From contig OOIN01000008.1 of NCBI GenBank assembly GCA_900323505.1, positions 930,001-994,000 of the forward strand: 64,000 nt of DNA, in the 5' to 3' direction. Under the pieces are notes generated by a model that was not told the DNA's origin, searched no databases, and worked only from the letters and a program-made list of their open reading frames with translations. The stretch is from Ustilago trichophora (Eukaryota > Basidiomycota > Ustilaginomycetes > Ustilaginales > Ustilaginaceae). Both the position numbers and the translations under genes were made by a program. Positions 1 to 10,550 of the stretch are shown piece by piece. Positions within the stretch are counted from its first letter, which is position 1. Every line of letters starts with the position of its first letter.

Positions 1-476
1 CCGGGAAATCGAGGAGCGGAAAGTGGTGCTCCCGGGGCTCCACCGGCAGCGGCTGGGACAGGGCTGGTAGCATGCGAGAGCGTCGAGTAGTTGCCTTCGG
101 GACTTTCGACGCGGCTCTGGTGGTCCCAGCTAGTCTCGTTACCTCTGCGCACGCTGCTCGCTTCGTTGATGCCGTTGATCTTGTTGTAGATGCTGCCTCG
201 CTCGAGCGCCTCGGCGTAGTACTGTGGCCAGTCCTCCTTTACGGATTTGCCCGACTTGCGCAGGTCTTTGAAGTAGGCCCTGCACAGATTCTCGTGCTGC
301 TGAACATCAAGCCAAAAGTCGAGTGCATCTTCGGCTGCTTCTCGTTGCAAGTAGAGGTAGAAGCAATAAAGGTCGACAGGAGGGAGGGTACGGCGCGCCA
401 ACACCTCGGCCAGCGTTGGCAATCGCTGACGTGTGCGTGAGGATTGCAGCGAGATAGGTCTACGCTTCTCTGACAT
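1..476 (-). CDS. RGS-domain protein, Rax1-like (partial, C-terminus off the window)
   Basis: The minus-strand frame opens with ATG at 476 and stays open for 158 codons to the window edge, so only the N-terminus is present. Residues about 19-95 read as a regulator-of-G-protein-signalling fold: a LPTLAEVL start, then DLYCFYLYLQRE, then DALDFWLDVQQHENLCRAYF. This resembles the N-terminal RGS module of fungal Rax1-type proteins, which have C-terminal membrane segments and act in polarity and bud-site selection; those segments would lie outside the window. After the RGS part the protein becomes Ser/Pro/Ala-rich (about residues 125-158). Seen: the open frame and RGS-like motifs. Inferred: the Rax1 assignment; another fungal RGS subfamily is possible. 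It lies tandem with, and downstream of, the kinase gene on the same strand. Confidence 0.72.
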   Translation of the reverse strand, partial: MSEKRRPISLQSSRTRQRLPTLAEVLARRTLPPVDLYCFYLYLQREAAEDALDFWLDVQQHENLCRAYFKDLRKSGKSVKEDWPQYYAEALERGSIYNKINGINEASSVRRGNETSWDHQSRVESPEGNYSTLSHATSPVPAAAGGAPGAPLSAPRFP

Positions 477-1150
477 TGTGGCAATTGGGTGGCTGCTTTC
501 CTGATGGGATCAACGATGGCGCATGGATGATGTAGGATGTTGTCGATACAATGCTCGCTGTGGGTTGCTCGCTCGGTCGGAATCGCAGCAAGCAAGTCGT
601 CGTTGGAGAACGATGTGAGACAAATCTTCGAAACGGTGCCAAGGGTATATGGAGTCAAAAGCGAGGCAAGTCAAGGTGATGGTGATCAGTGAAGAGTGGG
701 TCAAGTGTGAACAAAGTGTTGGTGTGACAAGTCAGAGCCTCTCACTTCATTTGGCCCACAGTCAGGGGAGCGAGCTTGTGGCTAAAATCGAGACCGGCGC
801 GTTGCCTCTTTATTTTGGTTGGGCGCCGACTGTGCATGCGTCCTCGTGTTGCTCCCGATTTCGCCTGAAACATGCGCGTTGGAATTTGATTCTTTTTTTC
901 TTTTTTTCCCAAATCGCTTCACTCTTCCAGGGTCTCATCTCAGTTCACGAGCCAACAACCATTCATGGTGTAGTTTCTGGTGTTGCTTTCGTATAAATTA
1001 TGGTTGAACAAGAGCAAATGCAAAATGTGGTTCTGTGGCAAATCTGCCTGCTGTAGCTTTTTGTGAGGGTCGGCTGTGCTGACGCCGATGGACGGACACG
1101 TTGTATCATACTGGAGCCGTACTGCTCCGGTGGCTAGAAACAGCATCGTC
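477..1150. other. Intergenic region between RGS-like gene and kinase gene
   Basis: This 674-bp stretch is the upstream region of the RGS-like gene and the 3' flank of the kinase gene. It contains a T-rich run near 893-909 and several short frames without recognisable protein features. No RNA gene or repeat was seen. Confidence 0.6.
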
Positions 1151-4100
1151 TCATGTCGAAGAGACGGCTGTTGCTACAGCGGCGGTAGCTTTCCCTTCGC
1201 CTGTCGTAGTGCAAGATGGCACAATCGGTGCCTTGAGTCTTTGCCAGCCGAGCCGACCCGTCCAGCCTGCGTAGCCGACCAAGAATCGGTGTTGGCAAAT
1301 CTGTTCGGCGGAAGGTCGCGACTCGGGATCCAGCTCGAGACAGCGCGTGATGAGGTCGACAAAGTCATCAACGCGGCCACCTCCGTCAGGCTCGGCTCCT
1401 TCCTTATCCTTGCAAGGCGACCATGCCGGGTCGAGCGGCGCCATGTCGAGGTCCTGATCCGCAAGGTCCTGCTCGGGGTCTGCAGGTCCGCCGCGCGCAA
1501 TCATGCAACGCTCCTGCAAAGTCTGCGCCGCCCTGGTGCCCTCCTCCAAGCCCTGAACGGCCTCTTCACCGTTCCAAAAGGGACACTCTCCGCACAAGAG
1601 CACAAAGCCGACCACGCCAAGCGCCCAGACATCTTGTGCTTGGCCAGCGTACTTTTCTCCCTGCAGGATCTCGGCTGCAGCGTAGTCCAGAGTACCGCTG
1701 AAGGTGTCGAACAGCTTGCCCGGTCGGACGTGCGCCGCGCTACCAAAGTCGATAAGTTGCGCATTGCCCTCGCCGTCCAAGACGACGTTTTCATCCTTGA
1801 TATCTCGATGAACGATGTTGTTGGCATGCAGAAACCAGAGCGCATCGGCTACTTGGCCAAAGATGCTTCGGCACTGGGAGGCGGCGAGACCGTCTGGTGC
1901 ACTCTCGACGTAGTCAAACAGATCCTGACCGCGTCCAAAGCAAGGCATCACCAGGTAGTAGAACTCGTGGTCTTCGAAAAAGTCGAGCATCTTGCAGATG
2001 TTAGGATGCGAGGCGGACGTAGCTGCTGCTGCGGGTGTTCCCGTCTGTGCCAATGCCTCCTCGCGCTCTGCCTCCAGACGTTTGCGCGCGCGATATTCCT
2101 CCAACGTCTTGGGACGCTTCGGTGCCCACGGTCGTGGCTTCAGAGGCGATACGTATGCAATCCGCCTGAGCTGATCCATGACGTGGATCTCTACCGGGAT
2201 GGGGCCGAGGATGCGGTGTCGGCGCCAACAGTCGGCGAGAATACGACTCTTGATGATGTACTTGATCACCACCTCTTCACCTTGCGGGCGTCCGTCCGGA
2301 CCCTTCTTCCTCGCTTTCTTGACCAGACCATAAGCTCCACGTCCGACGTCAGAGACGATCTCAAAGTCGGCGATGCTTTTTTCTCCCTTAAAGTCGTGCG
2401 GGTAAAGCTGCCCTCCACCTTGCATGTCGCCCGACACGGTCGGCCTCTTGCTGCGCGGCAAACGCAATGTGGTCCCTCGATCGAGTGCAGGCTGGGGCGT
2501 GCTGGGACTGCCGTTGAGCAGAGTCACAGGAGTGGCTGGAGCCTGCGAAAGCGCTTTCGTATTCGAGGCGAGGGGTGTCAGAGGAGTCATGTCGACTTGT
2601 GGGAGAATCTTATGCACTTGCGGCGAAACCGGCGAGAGATTGTCTTCGTCCTCTTCGTGCAGGCTAGCCAGTTCGTCGCCCAAGACGGAGCCTGCCCTAC
2701 TGGCAGCGCGGCTGAGCCCAAGCTGCCTGAGTTTCTCCAAAACCTCAACGCCAATGTCATGGTCATCGGAATCTTCGCTGTCCAGATCGCTATCGTCGTC
2801 GTAGTCAGCAGTGCCGGTATCTGGATCAGCCTTAGACGCAGACTGCAAGCCTGACAGCGCTAGGCGGCTGCCTCGGAGCGCGGACGAGCTCGAGCTCATG
2901 TTCGTGCCTGTACGACTCCTTCGGCCTGCTGGTCCAACACCTTGGCTCTCCAGGTATCGAGACCACTCTTCCGTTGTCGGCGTCCTCAATACGCTGTTCG
3001 AGCCCATGATAACGGAGCCCGATGGGGACCGAACGGGCTGAATTCTGCCTCCCGCGGGCATGGTGGTGGTAGCAGCGTCAGCCGAGGCTGGTAAGATTGG
3101 CTCTGGTACTTCGTTGCCATAAAATCCAAGCACCGTATCCAACCGAGCTAAAGCTGCGCGTGACAGGGTATGCTCCGACTTTTGGCGCGCCAAGGGTGCT
3201 GGTCGTTGCGCTTGTCCAGGTGCCTCTGCATTCCTGACGGGCGGTTGCAGCGATGGTGAGGATTGCGGAGATGGCACCGAGCGGTCCAAAGGACGCGGTG
3301 ACATTTTTGGCGATCGAACCGCTGCTGACTCCGTGACGGTCGCAGCAGGCTGCAACAAGGGAAGAGAAGCCGAAGGATCCCATGCGACCGAAGCGGCGGA
3401 AGCACCAGGCGATGCGGGTTGCGAGAAGGCGAAGCTGCGGGCATGTCGTTGCGCCTCGAGCACGCTGAAAGGTGCGTTCTCCCAGCCGGTCTGCTTGCGG
3501 GCTCGTTCGCGGGCGGCAGCTCGACCTCCGTCTGCGCTGGCAAATGTCATGGTGAGACCAGCATGCAGAGCCAACTGAGATCGGGACCGCAGCATGATCA
3601 TACCAGAGTGACGACGCGGAATCAGTGGTGAAAATGTGTTTGTGGTCGAAGACGAGAGCAGCTCTTCTGCGCTGGGCTGCAGGCTAGCATCGGAAATCGG
3701 AGAGCCTATAGGCAGGCGCAGCCTCGTGGGAGGTGAAGCAAGCTCTCGAGATGTAGGCAAGGATGATCGCGCGCTTTTCGCCTCCGCATTTGTTGTAGGC
3801 AGGTCAGTCGGTATTGGCGATGAAGCAGCAGCCGTTGGCGTCTCGAAAGCTTCGGCGAGTTGCTGATCTCCAGCGACGATGGGCTCCGCGGGAGACGAAA
3901 CTGGTCCCGCCGTGTCTTGGATTGGTGCGTCCGAGGCATCCTCCATGTGCGTGCTGTCATCTTCGTCTAGCCTGATTGCGTCGGGCGCTTTGCTTCGTGT
4001 CGGGCTTGACGGAGGTGTGACAGAAGTGGAAGACGAGGAGCAAGTAAGGGTCGAGTCGGAAGGGAATTTGCCGGTCAAGGTCGTGTCGAGCGAGATGGGC

Positions 4101-4843
4101 GATTCCGAAGGAGGTGCGGGAGTGAGTCGGTCTAGCTCGCCTCGCGAGACTACAGACGATGCCAAGCTGGATACGCTACCGGTCGAGTTGCGATTCGAGA
4201 GCGAACGCAGAGAGAATGCGGCAGCAGAGGATGCGGTCGACGTGCGAGACGATGCTGGCGCTTTAGAAGAGCCAGATTGGTCGGCCGAGGTTAAGAGTGG
4301 CGGGTCATATCTGGACGTACTTGCAGATGTCATGTGGTCGCCGTCGGAACTTCGCCGATCAGGCACGCCAGCAACGACGAATGAGGACGGGAGACCCGAT
4401 GATTGCGCGCTGTCGGTGCTGGCGACATGGACATTGTCCTCTTCTTCGTCTTCAGGGTCTTCCCGATACCTGGCGAGCGAAGAGCGATGTGGCTTGAAGA
4501 CAGAGGATCTTCCATCTTCGCCAGCTTGTCGCGCTGAGGAGGAAGTCTCGGGCAGCGAATTGCGACCCCAACTGCCAGAGCGTGTGACACCACCTACGCC
4601 ACCAAGTTTGGCAAGACTCATCGACTCGCTCTTGCGGGAAGAGGATGAGTAGCGCTTGTAGCGGTCCGAGCAGGCATCGTCGCCATCCTCGTCCGCATGT
4701 TCTCGATCCGAGTCACTGCCGGTATCGTCACGAGAGAAGGGAGAGTTGACGGTGGAGGAGGTGGGGTAGTCAAAGTAGCTGGCGCGCCGCAGCGACTCTG
4801 ATGAGTTGAGCGCTGCGACGGGTCGGATCTGTTCTAGAGGCAT
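1151..4843 (-). CDS. Serine/threonine protein kinase, PAS-kinase (PASK/Psk1) family
   Basis: Single exon, 1230 aa, ATG at 4843. The first ~820 residues are Ser/Thr/Pro/Ala-rich, apparently disordered, with acidic patches; I see no clear PAS domain. The kinase domain spans about 825-1200: glycine loop GRGAYG, a VIKYI lysine, an insert after helix C, HRDIKDEN catalytic loop near 1014, and DFGSA near 1031. The run LIDFGSAAHVRPGKLFDTFSGT and the segment around ILADCW...GPIPVEIHVMDQL closely follow the PAS-kinase pattern, a family coupling nutrient state to glycogen, glucan and translation control. The activation segment ends in AAE instead of the usual APE. Assignment to the PASK branch of the CAMK group rests on these motifs. 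Its 2.5-kb upstream region is shared with the divergent KIN17 gene. Confidence 0.88.
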   Translation of the reverse strand: MPLEQIRPVAALNSSESLRRASYFDYPTSSTVNSPFSRDDTGSDSDREHADEDGDDACSDRYKRYSSSSRKSESMSLAKLGGVGGVTRSGSWGRNSLPETSSSARQAGEDGRSSVFKPHRSSLARYREDPEDEEEDNVHVASTDSAQSSGLPSSFVVAGVPDRRSSDGDHMTSASTSRYDPPLLTSADQSGSSKAPASSRTSTASSAAAFSLRSLSNRNSTGSVSSLASSVVSRGELDRLTPAPPSESPISLDTTLTGKFPSDSTLTCSSSSTSVTPPSSPTRSKAPDAIRLDEDDSTHMEDASDAPIQDTAGPVSSPAEPIVAGDQQLAEAFETPTAAASSPIPTDLPTTNAEAKSARSSLPTSRELASPPTRLRLPIGSPISDASLQPSAEELLSSSTTNTFSPLIPRRHSGMIMLRSRSQLALHAGLTMTFASADGGRAAARERARKQTGWENAPFSVLEAQRHARSFAFSQPASPGASAASVAWDPSASLPLLQPAATVTESAAVRSPKMSPRPLDRSVPSPQSSPSLQPPVRNAEAPGQAQRPAPLARQKSEHTLSRAALARLDTVLGFYGNEVPEPILPASADAATTTMPAGGRIQPVRSPSGSVIMGSNSVLRTPTTEEWSRYLESQGVGPAGRRSRTGTNMSSSSSALRGSRLALSGLQSASKADPDTGTADYDDDSDLDSEDSDDHDIGVEVLEKLRQLGLSRAASRAGSVLGDELASLHEEDEDNLSPVSPQVHKILPQVDMTPLTPLASNTKALSQAPATPVTLLNGSPSTPQPALDRGTTLRLPRSKRPTVSGDMQGGGQLYPHDFKGEKSIADFEIVSDVGRGAYGLVKKARKKGPDGRPQGEEVVIKYIIKSRILADCWRRHRILGPIPVEIHVMDQLRRIAYVSPLKPRPWAPKRPKTLEEYRARKRLEAEREEALAQTGTPAAAATSASHPNICKMLDFFEDHEFYYLVMPCFGRGQDLFDYVESAPDGLAASQCRSIFGQVADALWFLHANNIVHRDIKDENVVLDGEGNAQLIDFGSAAHVRPGKLFDTFSGTLDYAAAEILQGEKYAGQAQDVWALGVVGFVLLCGECPFWNGEEAVQGLEEGTRAAQTLQERCMIARGGPADPEQDLADQDLDMAPLDPAWSPCKDKEGAEPDGGGRVDDFVDLITRCLELDPESRPSAEQICQHRFLVGYAGWTGRLGWQRLKAPIVPSCTTTGEGKATAAVATAVSST

Positions 4844-7378
4844 CGACTGGTGGAAGCTCTGACGTGTTTGACGGATCTGTTAGCACATTGGCGTGGTCGG
4901 GAATTTTGGTCGAATGTGGCTCCGATGTATGATTCTCCGCAAGATGCGAGGCACACTAAGTCGACAGTGAATAGCGAGCTCTGTGAGCGGCTCCGTTGTG
5001 CTGGTGCTATCCGAGCAGATGTATGGGAACGTGCCGGCCGTTCGTGAATGTGTGTTACTGCTGTGGGATAAGTGGTCGCAAGCAAGCGCCGTCAGAATGC
5101 GGAACGGGGTATAGGTGTAGGATCGTCACGAGAGGACTAAAGCTCGTTCGACGTGTGCACCACTGTCGAAGGCGGGCGAGAGCAAAAAAAAGGGTCGATC
5201 GTGGCGGGATGTCAAGATTCAATGTGAAGAAGTCGTGGTGCGATGGCAGCAAAGGTCAATTCAGCACCTCGGGGCTCTAGTTGTGGAGATAGCAGCTGAT
5301 GAAATGAGCTTCGAGTGGCAGCTACTGTGGGCGCGGATCGCTTTTTTTTTTTTGCTGAGGCGGCAGGGATACGTTAGGTAGATTTGCGTGAGCAGCTAAA
5401 AAGCGACACCGCTGCTGCGTACAGTACCACCACTTTCTTGCACTACTGCGTTCAAGCTCTTCCCCATGACTCTGCGGGACGGGAGACCAGGTCAACCTTT
5501 TTTTTCCCCTCTTTGTTTCTGATCTGCACTCTGATAAAAATCCTCACTGCGGACCAGTCAAATCGTGAGGTGGGGTCCTCAAGAAAACTTTTATTGAGAA
5601 AAAAAAAACCCCCCCAAATTAAAAAAATAAAAATAAAAATCAAGGTGAGAATAAAAGAAGGCAGCAGACAACGGTCGACATCGGCACGCAGCAGCTGTGT
5701 CATGTGTCGCAGCCGGAAAATGAAGAGTGTAAATTCCGTGGGGTCGTGCCGATGGTTCTTGGTTTTGGTTCTTTCGAGGGTCCAACAACAACCTTTCCAA
5801 CTGACACAGCGTAACAGCAACCGAGCACAAAATCGTCCACATCGCTCTCCCTTCGTGTCAGAAAAAGTTGAGCTTGTGTGAGTCTGCAAAATTACTGTTT
5901 TCTGCACGCTGCGACTTGACTTGCAGACACCAACCAGGAACCACAAAGGGGAACGGCATGCAACGTGCACACGGCCGCCGCATCTCATTCAATCACAGGT
6001 GCCAAAAGATCCCCATACGACCAACACACCAATCCAGGAGCAAGAGGTAGTGTGTCACGGCGACTTTGGCTCTTATGTGTGTCCAACGTCCGCGGATTGG
6101 ATGGTATGATGTCCGTGCACCGCGTGGACAAGCTGGTACACTCCACTGGATGGACTCAAGCTTTTTTCTTGGTTTGCGACTTTGGGTGGACCGACAAAGA
6201 TGACCATTCTGCTGCTAGCCTGTATCATCTCGCTGATACGATCGTGCGATGTGGCCGTTCTAACAACGTGCTTTGTGTCCTGCAACCGGCTGTTGACAGC
6301 AGACAGTGAGTAGCGGCCCTCTATCTCTCCCAGCTCGAACAAACGTCGTAACAACCAAGCGTGGAAGGAGCAACGACCACCGAGTTCCTTATCGAGTGTG
6401 TTTAGGATCTGCATGGTTGGCCTGCACGTCGATCCGGGCATACAGAGAAGAAGAACGCTTGGAGGTCGGACCTGAGCAAGGCTGGACCACTTTGAAGGCG
6501 GCTTCTCTGATGTTTCAGCTCATGACACAAATGATGATCAGCCTCTTGGCGTTGCATCTTGCTGGATCATAGACCCTCAACATCAGCACAAGTGGACAGT
6601 CGTACAGACTCCTTTGTTGCAGTGTTACACTCCAAATGTTTGGGACGGGGTCGTTCCTGCGGAATACGCCGTGTCCTACCCACGACCGAGACACGAGCAT
6701 GATCAGCAGCACCATCATCGTCTAAGTGTTCAGCTGGTGCATCGCAGTGTAATTTGGTCGTCTACAGCCAAAGGCGTTCCGCGTCCTTTTGTTCCTTGGG
6801 CTTGCCGCTGTGTTCCACGCTTCTTCTCGCAGGTCGCCTTGCATTTGTCACGTTGAACGCTAAAAGCCTGGTTCAGAACACATGCGAAGCTGCGCCCAAC
6901 TTCAAACTCCGCCCCATGCTTTGCCGCAGGTCTTTTTTTTCGCGCTCCAGGCTCGTGCTCAACTTGGAACCCCACTAATTTTCGAGCCATCATATTATCC
7001 AGAATTTTATTTTTCTTTTGCTTCAAAGGCAGAACGCATCGTCTGTGTCGACGCACCCTTCTCGCCCTACACAGGCCGAGGTCGAGCCTTTAGCCAAGAA
7101 GGCACCGACCGCATCATGATGACGACCAAAGTAGTGACCAATATCCAGGCCGCCTTCGACCTGTTGGATGCCTGTCAAGAAGAACGAACCAACTTCATGA
7201 AGCTCACGTGATCCTGGACCGAAATTCCGGGAATCGGGAATTCCTCCTTACCTTGATAATCTTGGCTGGGCTGAGTTCTGCAACCGTTAATGTTGCAACA
7301 GCAACCTGCTGCACGGCATCATCCAACCTCTTCCATAATCATCTCCAAGGAAGCTCTCGCTACCTCTCGCACAGCAGC
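4844..7378. other. Shared divergent upstream region of kinase and KIN17
   Basis: These 2.5 kb separate two divergently transcribed genes. It holds homopolymer patches (T-run at 5341-5352, A/C-rich 5600-5645) and short frames in both strands with no domain, Cys pattern or conserved motif. The frame at 6073-6441 (-) is the longest that is not low-complexity, but nothing supports it as a gene. Both promoters and 5' UTRs presumably lie here. Confidence 0.55.
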
Positions 7379-8458
7379 ATGGGGAAGGCCGAAGCCGGAT
7401 CGCTCAAGGCGATATCCAACGCCATCAAGGCCAAAGGATTGACCAAGCTGCGCTTCTACTGTCAGATCTGCCAGAAGGCATGTCGAGACGAAAATGGATA
7501 CCGCAGTCACTTGGACTCTGAAGCACACTTCCGACAGATGGATGCTATTGCCTCCTCCGGTGGCGCTCAAAAGGCGATTGATGATTTCAGTGCCACCTTT
7601 CAGAAGGAATTTGTACAGTTGCTCAGTCGACGCTTCGGCACCCGACGCATCCGAGCCAACCAGGTCTACCAGGAGCACATTGCCGATCGCCATCATACCC
7701 ACATGAATGCCACCCAGTGGACAAGCCTGTCGGACTTTGTCAAGCATCTTGGCAGGGAAGGGATTGTGCAGGCCGAAGATACCGACCAGGGCTGGTTCAT
7801 CACGTGGATCGACAACTCTCCTGCAGCGCTGGCGAGGCAAGACGCGCTGCAAAAGATGGAGCGCGCCAAGATGGACGACGAACAGAGACAAAGACGGCTT
7901 CTCGAAGAGCAGATTGCAAGAGCATCTCAGGCGGCATCGTCCGGCTCCACAAAATCACGTGCCGTAGAAGGCCAGAAAGATGCGCAGCCATCCGACAAGA
8001 CTCCCGAGGGTCTCCAAAGGACCGGGTCAGGTCCGATTCGTATCGGGATCTCTCTCGGTGCACCTTCTCGAAAGCCTGAGCAGATCACTGATGGTCCCAC
8101 GTCTTCCAATGGCACGCAAGCTGGAGCGAAACCAGAAGTAGCCACTCCAGGGTCGAAAGCAGCGACATCCAGCTGTTCGGGTCCCGCGCCCTTCAAGATG
8201 GGCTTCAACGTGCTCAAGTCCTCGTCCAAGCCAGGGAATACGCTCAAGCCAGGAAATTCATCGCGCCGTGACGATGCCAAGAGCGGTGCAGCCTCAGCAG
8301 GCAGCTCCTCGAGCAGGGCCAAGCCACCATCGAGCATGACCATGGCGGAGAAGATCATGCATGAGGAACTCGAGCGCAGAAAGAGGAAGGCGGAACCTTC
8401 ATCGGGTCGCTCTGCTGGCCCACAGATGCAGCAGGGTATCAAGCGAAGCCGGTTCTGA
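7379..8458 (+). CDS. KIN17: KIN17-like DNA/RNA-binding zinc-finger protein
   Basis: 359 aa. The upstream frame is open to 7208, but ATG 7379 gives MGKAEAG..., the conserved start of KIN17 proteins, so it is preferred. A C2H2 finger uses C28, C31, H44 and H50 (C-X2-C-X12-H-X5-H). It is followed by the conserved winged-helix domain at about 51-160, including the segment FQKEFVQLLSRRFGTRRI and the W-rich stretch ending GWFITWID. A basic/acidic coiled region follows at 165-200, then a low-complexity Ser/Gly/Pro tail ending KRSRF. KIN17 proteins are nuclear factors linked to DNA replication, repair and RNA processing (yeast Rts2 is the short homologue). The C-terminal tandem SH3/KOW module of animal KIN17 is absent. 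Confidence 0.93.
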   Translation: MGKAEAGSLKAISNAIKAKGLTKLRFYCQICQKACRDENGYRSHLDSEAHFRQMDAIASSGGAQKAIDDFSATFQKEFVQLLSRRFGTRRIRANQVYQEHIADRHHTHMNATQWTSLSDFVKHLGREGIVQAEDTDQGWFITWIDNSPAALARQDALQKMERAKMDDEQRQRRLLEEQIARASQAASSGSTKSRAVEGQKDAQPSDKTPEGLQRTGSGPIRIGISLGAPSRKPEQITDGPTSSNGTQAGAKPEVATPGSKAATSSCSGPAPFKMGFNVLKSSSKPGNTLKPGNSSRRDDAKSGAASAGSSSSRAKPPSSMTMAEKIMHEELERRKRKAEPSSGRSAGPQMQQGIKRSRF

Positions 8459-9014
8459 CAGAGCCACGCCATCGTTCTTCCTACATCTGGTCTTGCACTT
8501 GTCGTTTCAGGTCTCTGATCCAGAGCATCTGTCAACAGAACATCAACAGAACATCGAGATCCCACCGTCCTTGTCATATTTCTTTCTCTACATCATATAC
8601 CCCACTACATGTACTTGTACCATCATAATGCTAGGGTGCTACCTCGCTCATCGTCATCGTCGCTGCCATAGATTTCCGGTTACTCAGATATGCTAGACAC
8701 GGACAAAAACTAGAATCATGGATCCACGGTCGCAAAACACCCGATTGCCCCGGTGTCGATGAGCCTTTAGAGACGCATGCCAAGAGTAACAGTATGTCGC
8801 GACTTCTGCTTGGCAAGTAGCTCTTCGACGCGGTGTTGCCGCTGCCAAGGCACGGACAAGAACCAGAACGGGTGCTATCCGATGCTGGATCCCACGTTGG
8901 CGAGACCAGACAACCTTGAGTTCCACTTGAAAATGTGCTCGCCAAGAATTTGTGCTGCCGTTGCACGGAGCGTTCTTTTGACCCGCTCTTCGCTCCGTTG
9001 CGGAATCAAGAAAG

Positions 9015-9017
<3 letters not shown>

Positions 9018-9059
<42 letters not shown>
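9018..9059. repeat. GA dinucleotide microsatellite
   Basis: Twenty-one uninterrupted GA units. It accounts for the long Ser/Leu- or Glu/Arg-repeat frames that appear on both strands here. Confidence 0.95.
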
Positions 9060-9061
<2 letters not shown>

Positions 9062-9820
9062 TTTTTTGAAAGAAAATGAGGCACGGAATGCCACTCTCTG
9101 GCAGAAAAAAAACCACATCACAAGCCAAGCGACACACCAAGATTTTGATTTGCAACACCAAGCAGCCCAAGACTGGCGAAGTGCACACTTCGTGGTCCTC
9201 TCATGCGCCAAGACATTACGCTATTCAAATCCAGACAGATTCCTTTTTGTATTTGCCTAACGTGACTGCATCACATGCAGCTGTTTAAGCACTTTTTTCT
9301 TGGCTTTTGCCATTGTTCTCTCTCCTCTGTTGGCCGAAATGCTGCAAATTGCCAAACCCACACTCCTCCAAATGCGCATTTGCTCCCACCGCCGTCGCAT
9401 GGCCTGGGATACAGGGCAATGCAGCATCAGCAATGCTGAGATGAGATGGCAAAGGTTCGAGTAAGCACCATCGAGTCAGCATAGGCGACAAAAGCCAAGA
9501 AGGCGGCAGAGATCTTGTTGATCTGTCGTTGCTTGGTTGGTTGCTTGGTGCTTTAAGCGCTCACAGCAGAACGGCAACAAAACACACACACAACGATGGA
9601 TGATAGCCGCAGGGCCAAGCCCAACGCCTCGTGTCGAAGTGCAGCAGCTGATGCGCTTTAGTTCGCAATCCGTAATGAGGATGAGTCTGCATCACGGTGG
9701 GCACACTGCCAACCTGGTTCCTGCGCTTCCAGCTTTGCCTCTGAACCTCTTGAGAGTCGTTGACATCCACGTTTTAGTCACCCCTTTGCTTTCGATCATC
9801 ATCTCCCCATCTCGCATACC

Positions 9821-9860
9821 CACATCCACATCCACATCCACATCCACATCCACATCCACA
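9821..9860. repeat. CACATC hexanucleotide tandem repeat
   Basis: About 6.5 perfect copies of CACATC lie in a C/T-rich leader-like region upstream of the Cys-rich protein gene. Confidence 0.93.
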
Positions 9861-10550
9861 CTCACCCTCCTATTCTCCTCAACGCGGCCTCTGTCGGTAT
9901 CTGCTGTCCTCTGCAGCTTGGCAAAGCATCGGATTCTTGGCCCAAATTCTCGTCCACCGGTCCATCTTTTCCTTTTGATCCTCGATTTCGCTCGATCACT
10001 TGTCCTTTCGCTGTAAGCACCCACCTTCATCTTCACGACCATCACCGCACCTCGCCTCCCTCTCAGCATTCTTTAGAAGTATACACGCTCCCTGCTCAAC
10101 ATCGACTTTGCAACCAGCCCCGAGCTCATTCTTCCCGCTCGTATTGCTCAACCACCTGTAACTTGAGCCCAAAACCGATAAAAACCAATCATCTGAGCAG
10201 ACTTTCTCGTCTAGTCGATCCGTCAAGCCCTGATTTTCAGGTCTCACAGTGACCAGCAATACGATCACCTAGAACAGCAGCTGGCTCATCGCCGATACAG
10301 TCTCGGAAAGCATCTCGTTGATCGCATCTGGCACACCATTCACGACATGGTCGCTCTCTCTCTTTGACTTTGTACCTTGACGAACCGATACCGAGGAATC
10401 CGCTGCGATCGTCATCGTCTGATCCGGGGATAACCTGTCGAGTTCCTTTCAAGACGCCTGCGCCTCAGTCGATCTCATCGTCCTGATGATACTTTGTGAG
10501 CTGGCACAAACGACACTGTAGCCACGCTTAACCATCAACCATACTTCAGG

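Larger units (their letters stand above)
8459..10550. other. Intergenic region, KIN17 3' flank and upstream of Cys-rich gene
   Basis: About 2.1 kb without a supportable gene. It contains a 42-bp GA microsatellite and a 6-bp CACATC repeat, listed separately. The segment 9770-10550 is C/T-rich as in smut 5' UTRs and has several GTAAG-like donor sites (for example near 10016), so a spliced 5' UTR or an unrecognised first exon of the next gene may lie here. Confidence 0.5.

Noticed and set aside
1076..2854. 592-codon plus-strand frame antisense to the kinase
   Set aside because: Shadow of the kinase-domain codons; composition has no domain and the minus strand is clearly the coding one.
5384..5988. 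Overlapping frames on both strands between kinase and KIN17
   Set aside because: Built from homopolymer A/C/T runs; no domain, no consistent start.
6073..6441. 122-codon minus-strand frame
   Set aside because: Not low-complexity, but no recognisable motif and no supporting signals.
9537..10016. 159-codon plus frame with Ser/Thr repeats
   Set aside because: Repeats come from the CACATC microsatellite; looks like leader or promoter DNA.
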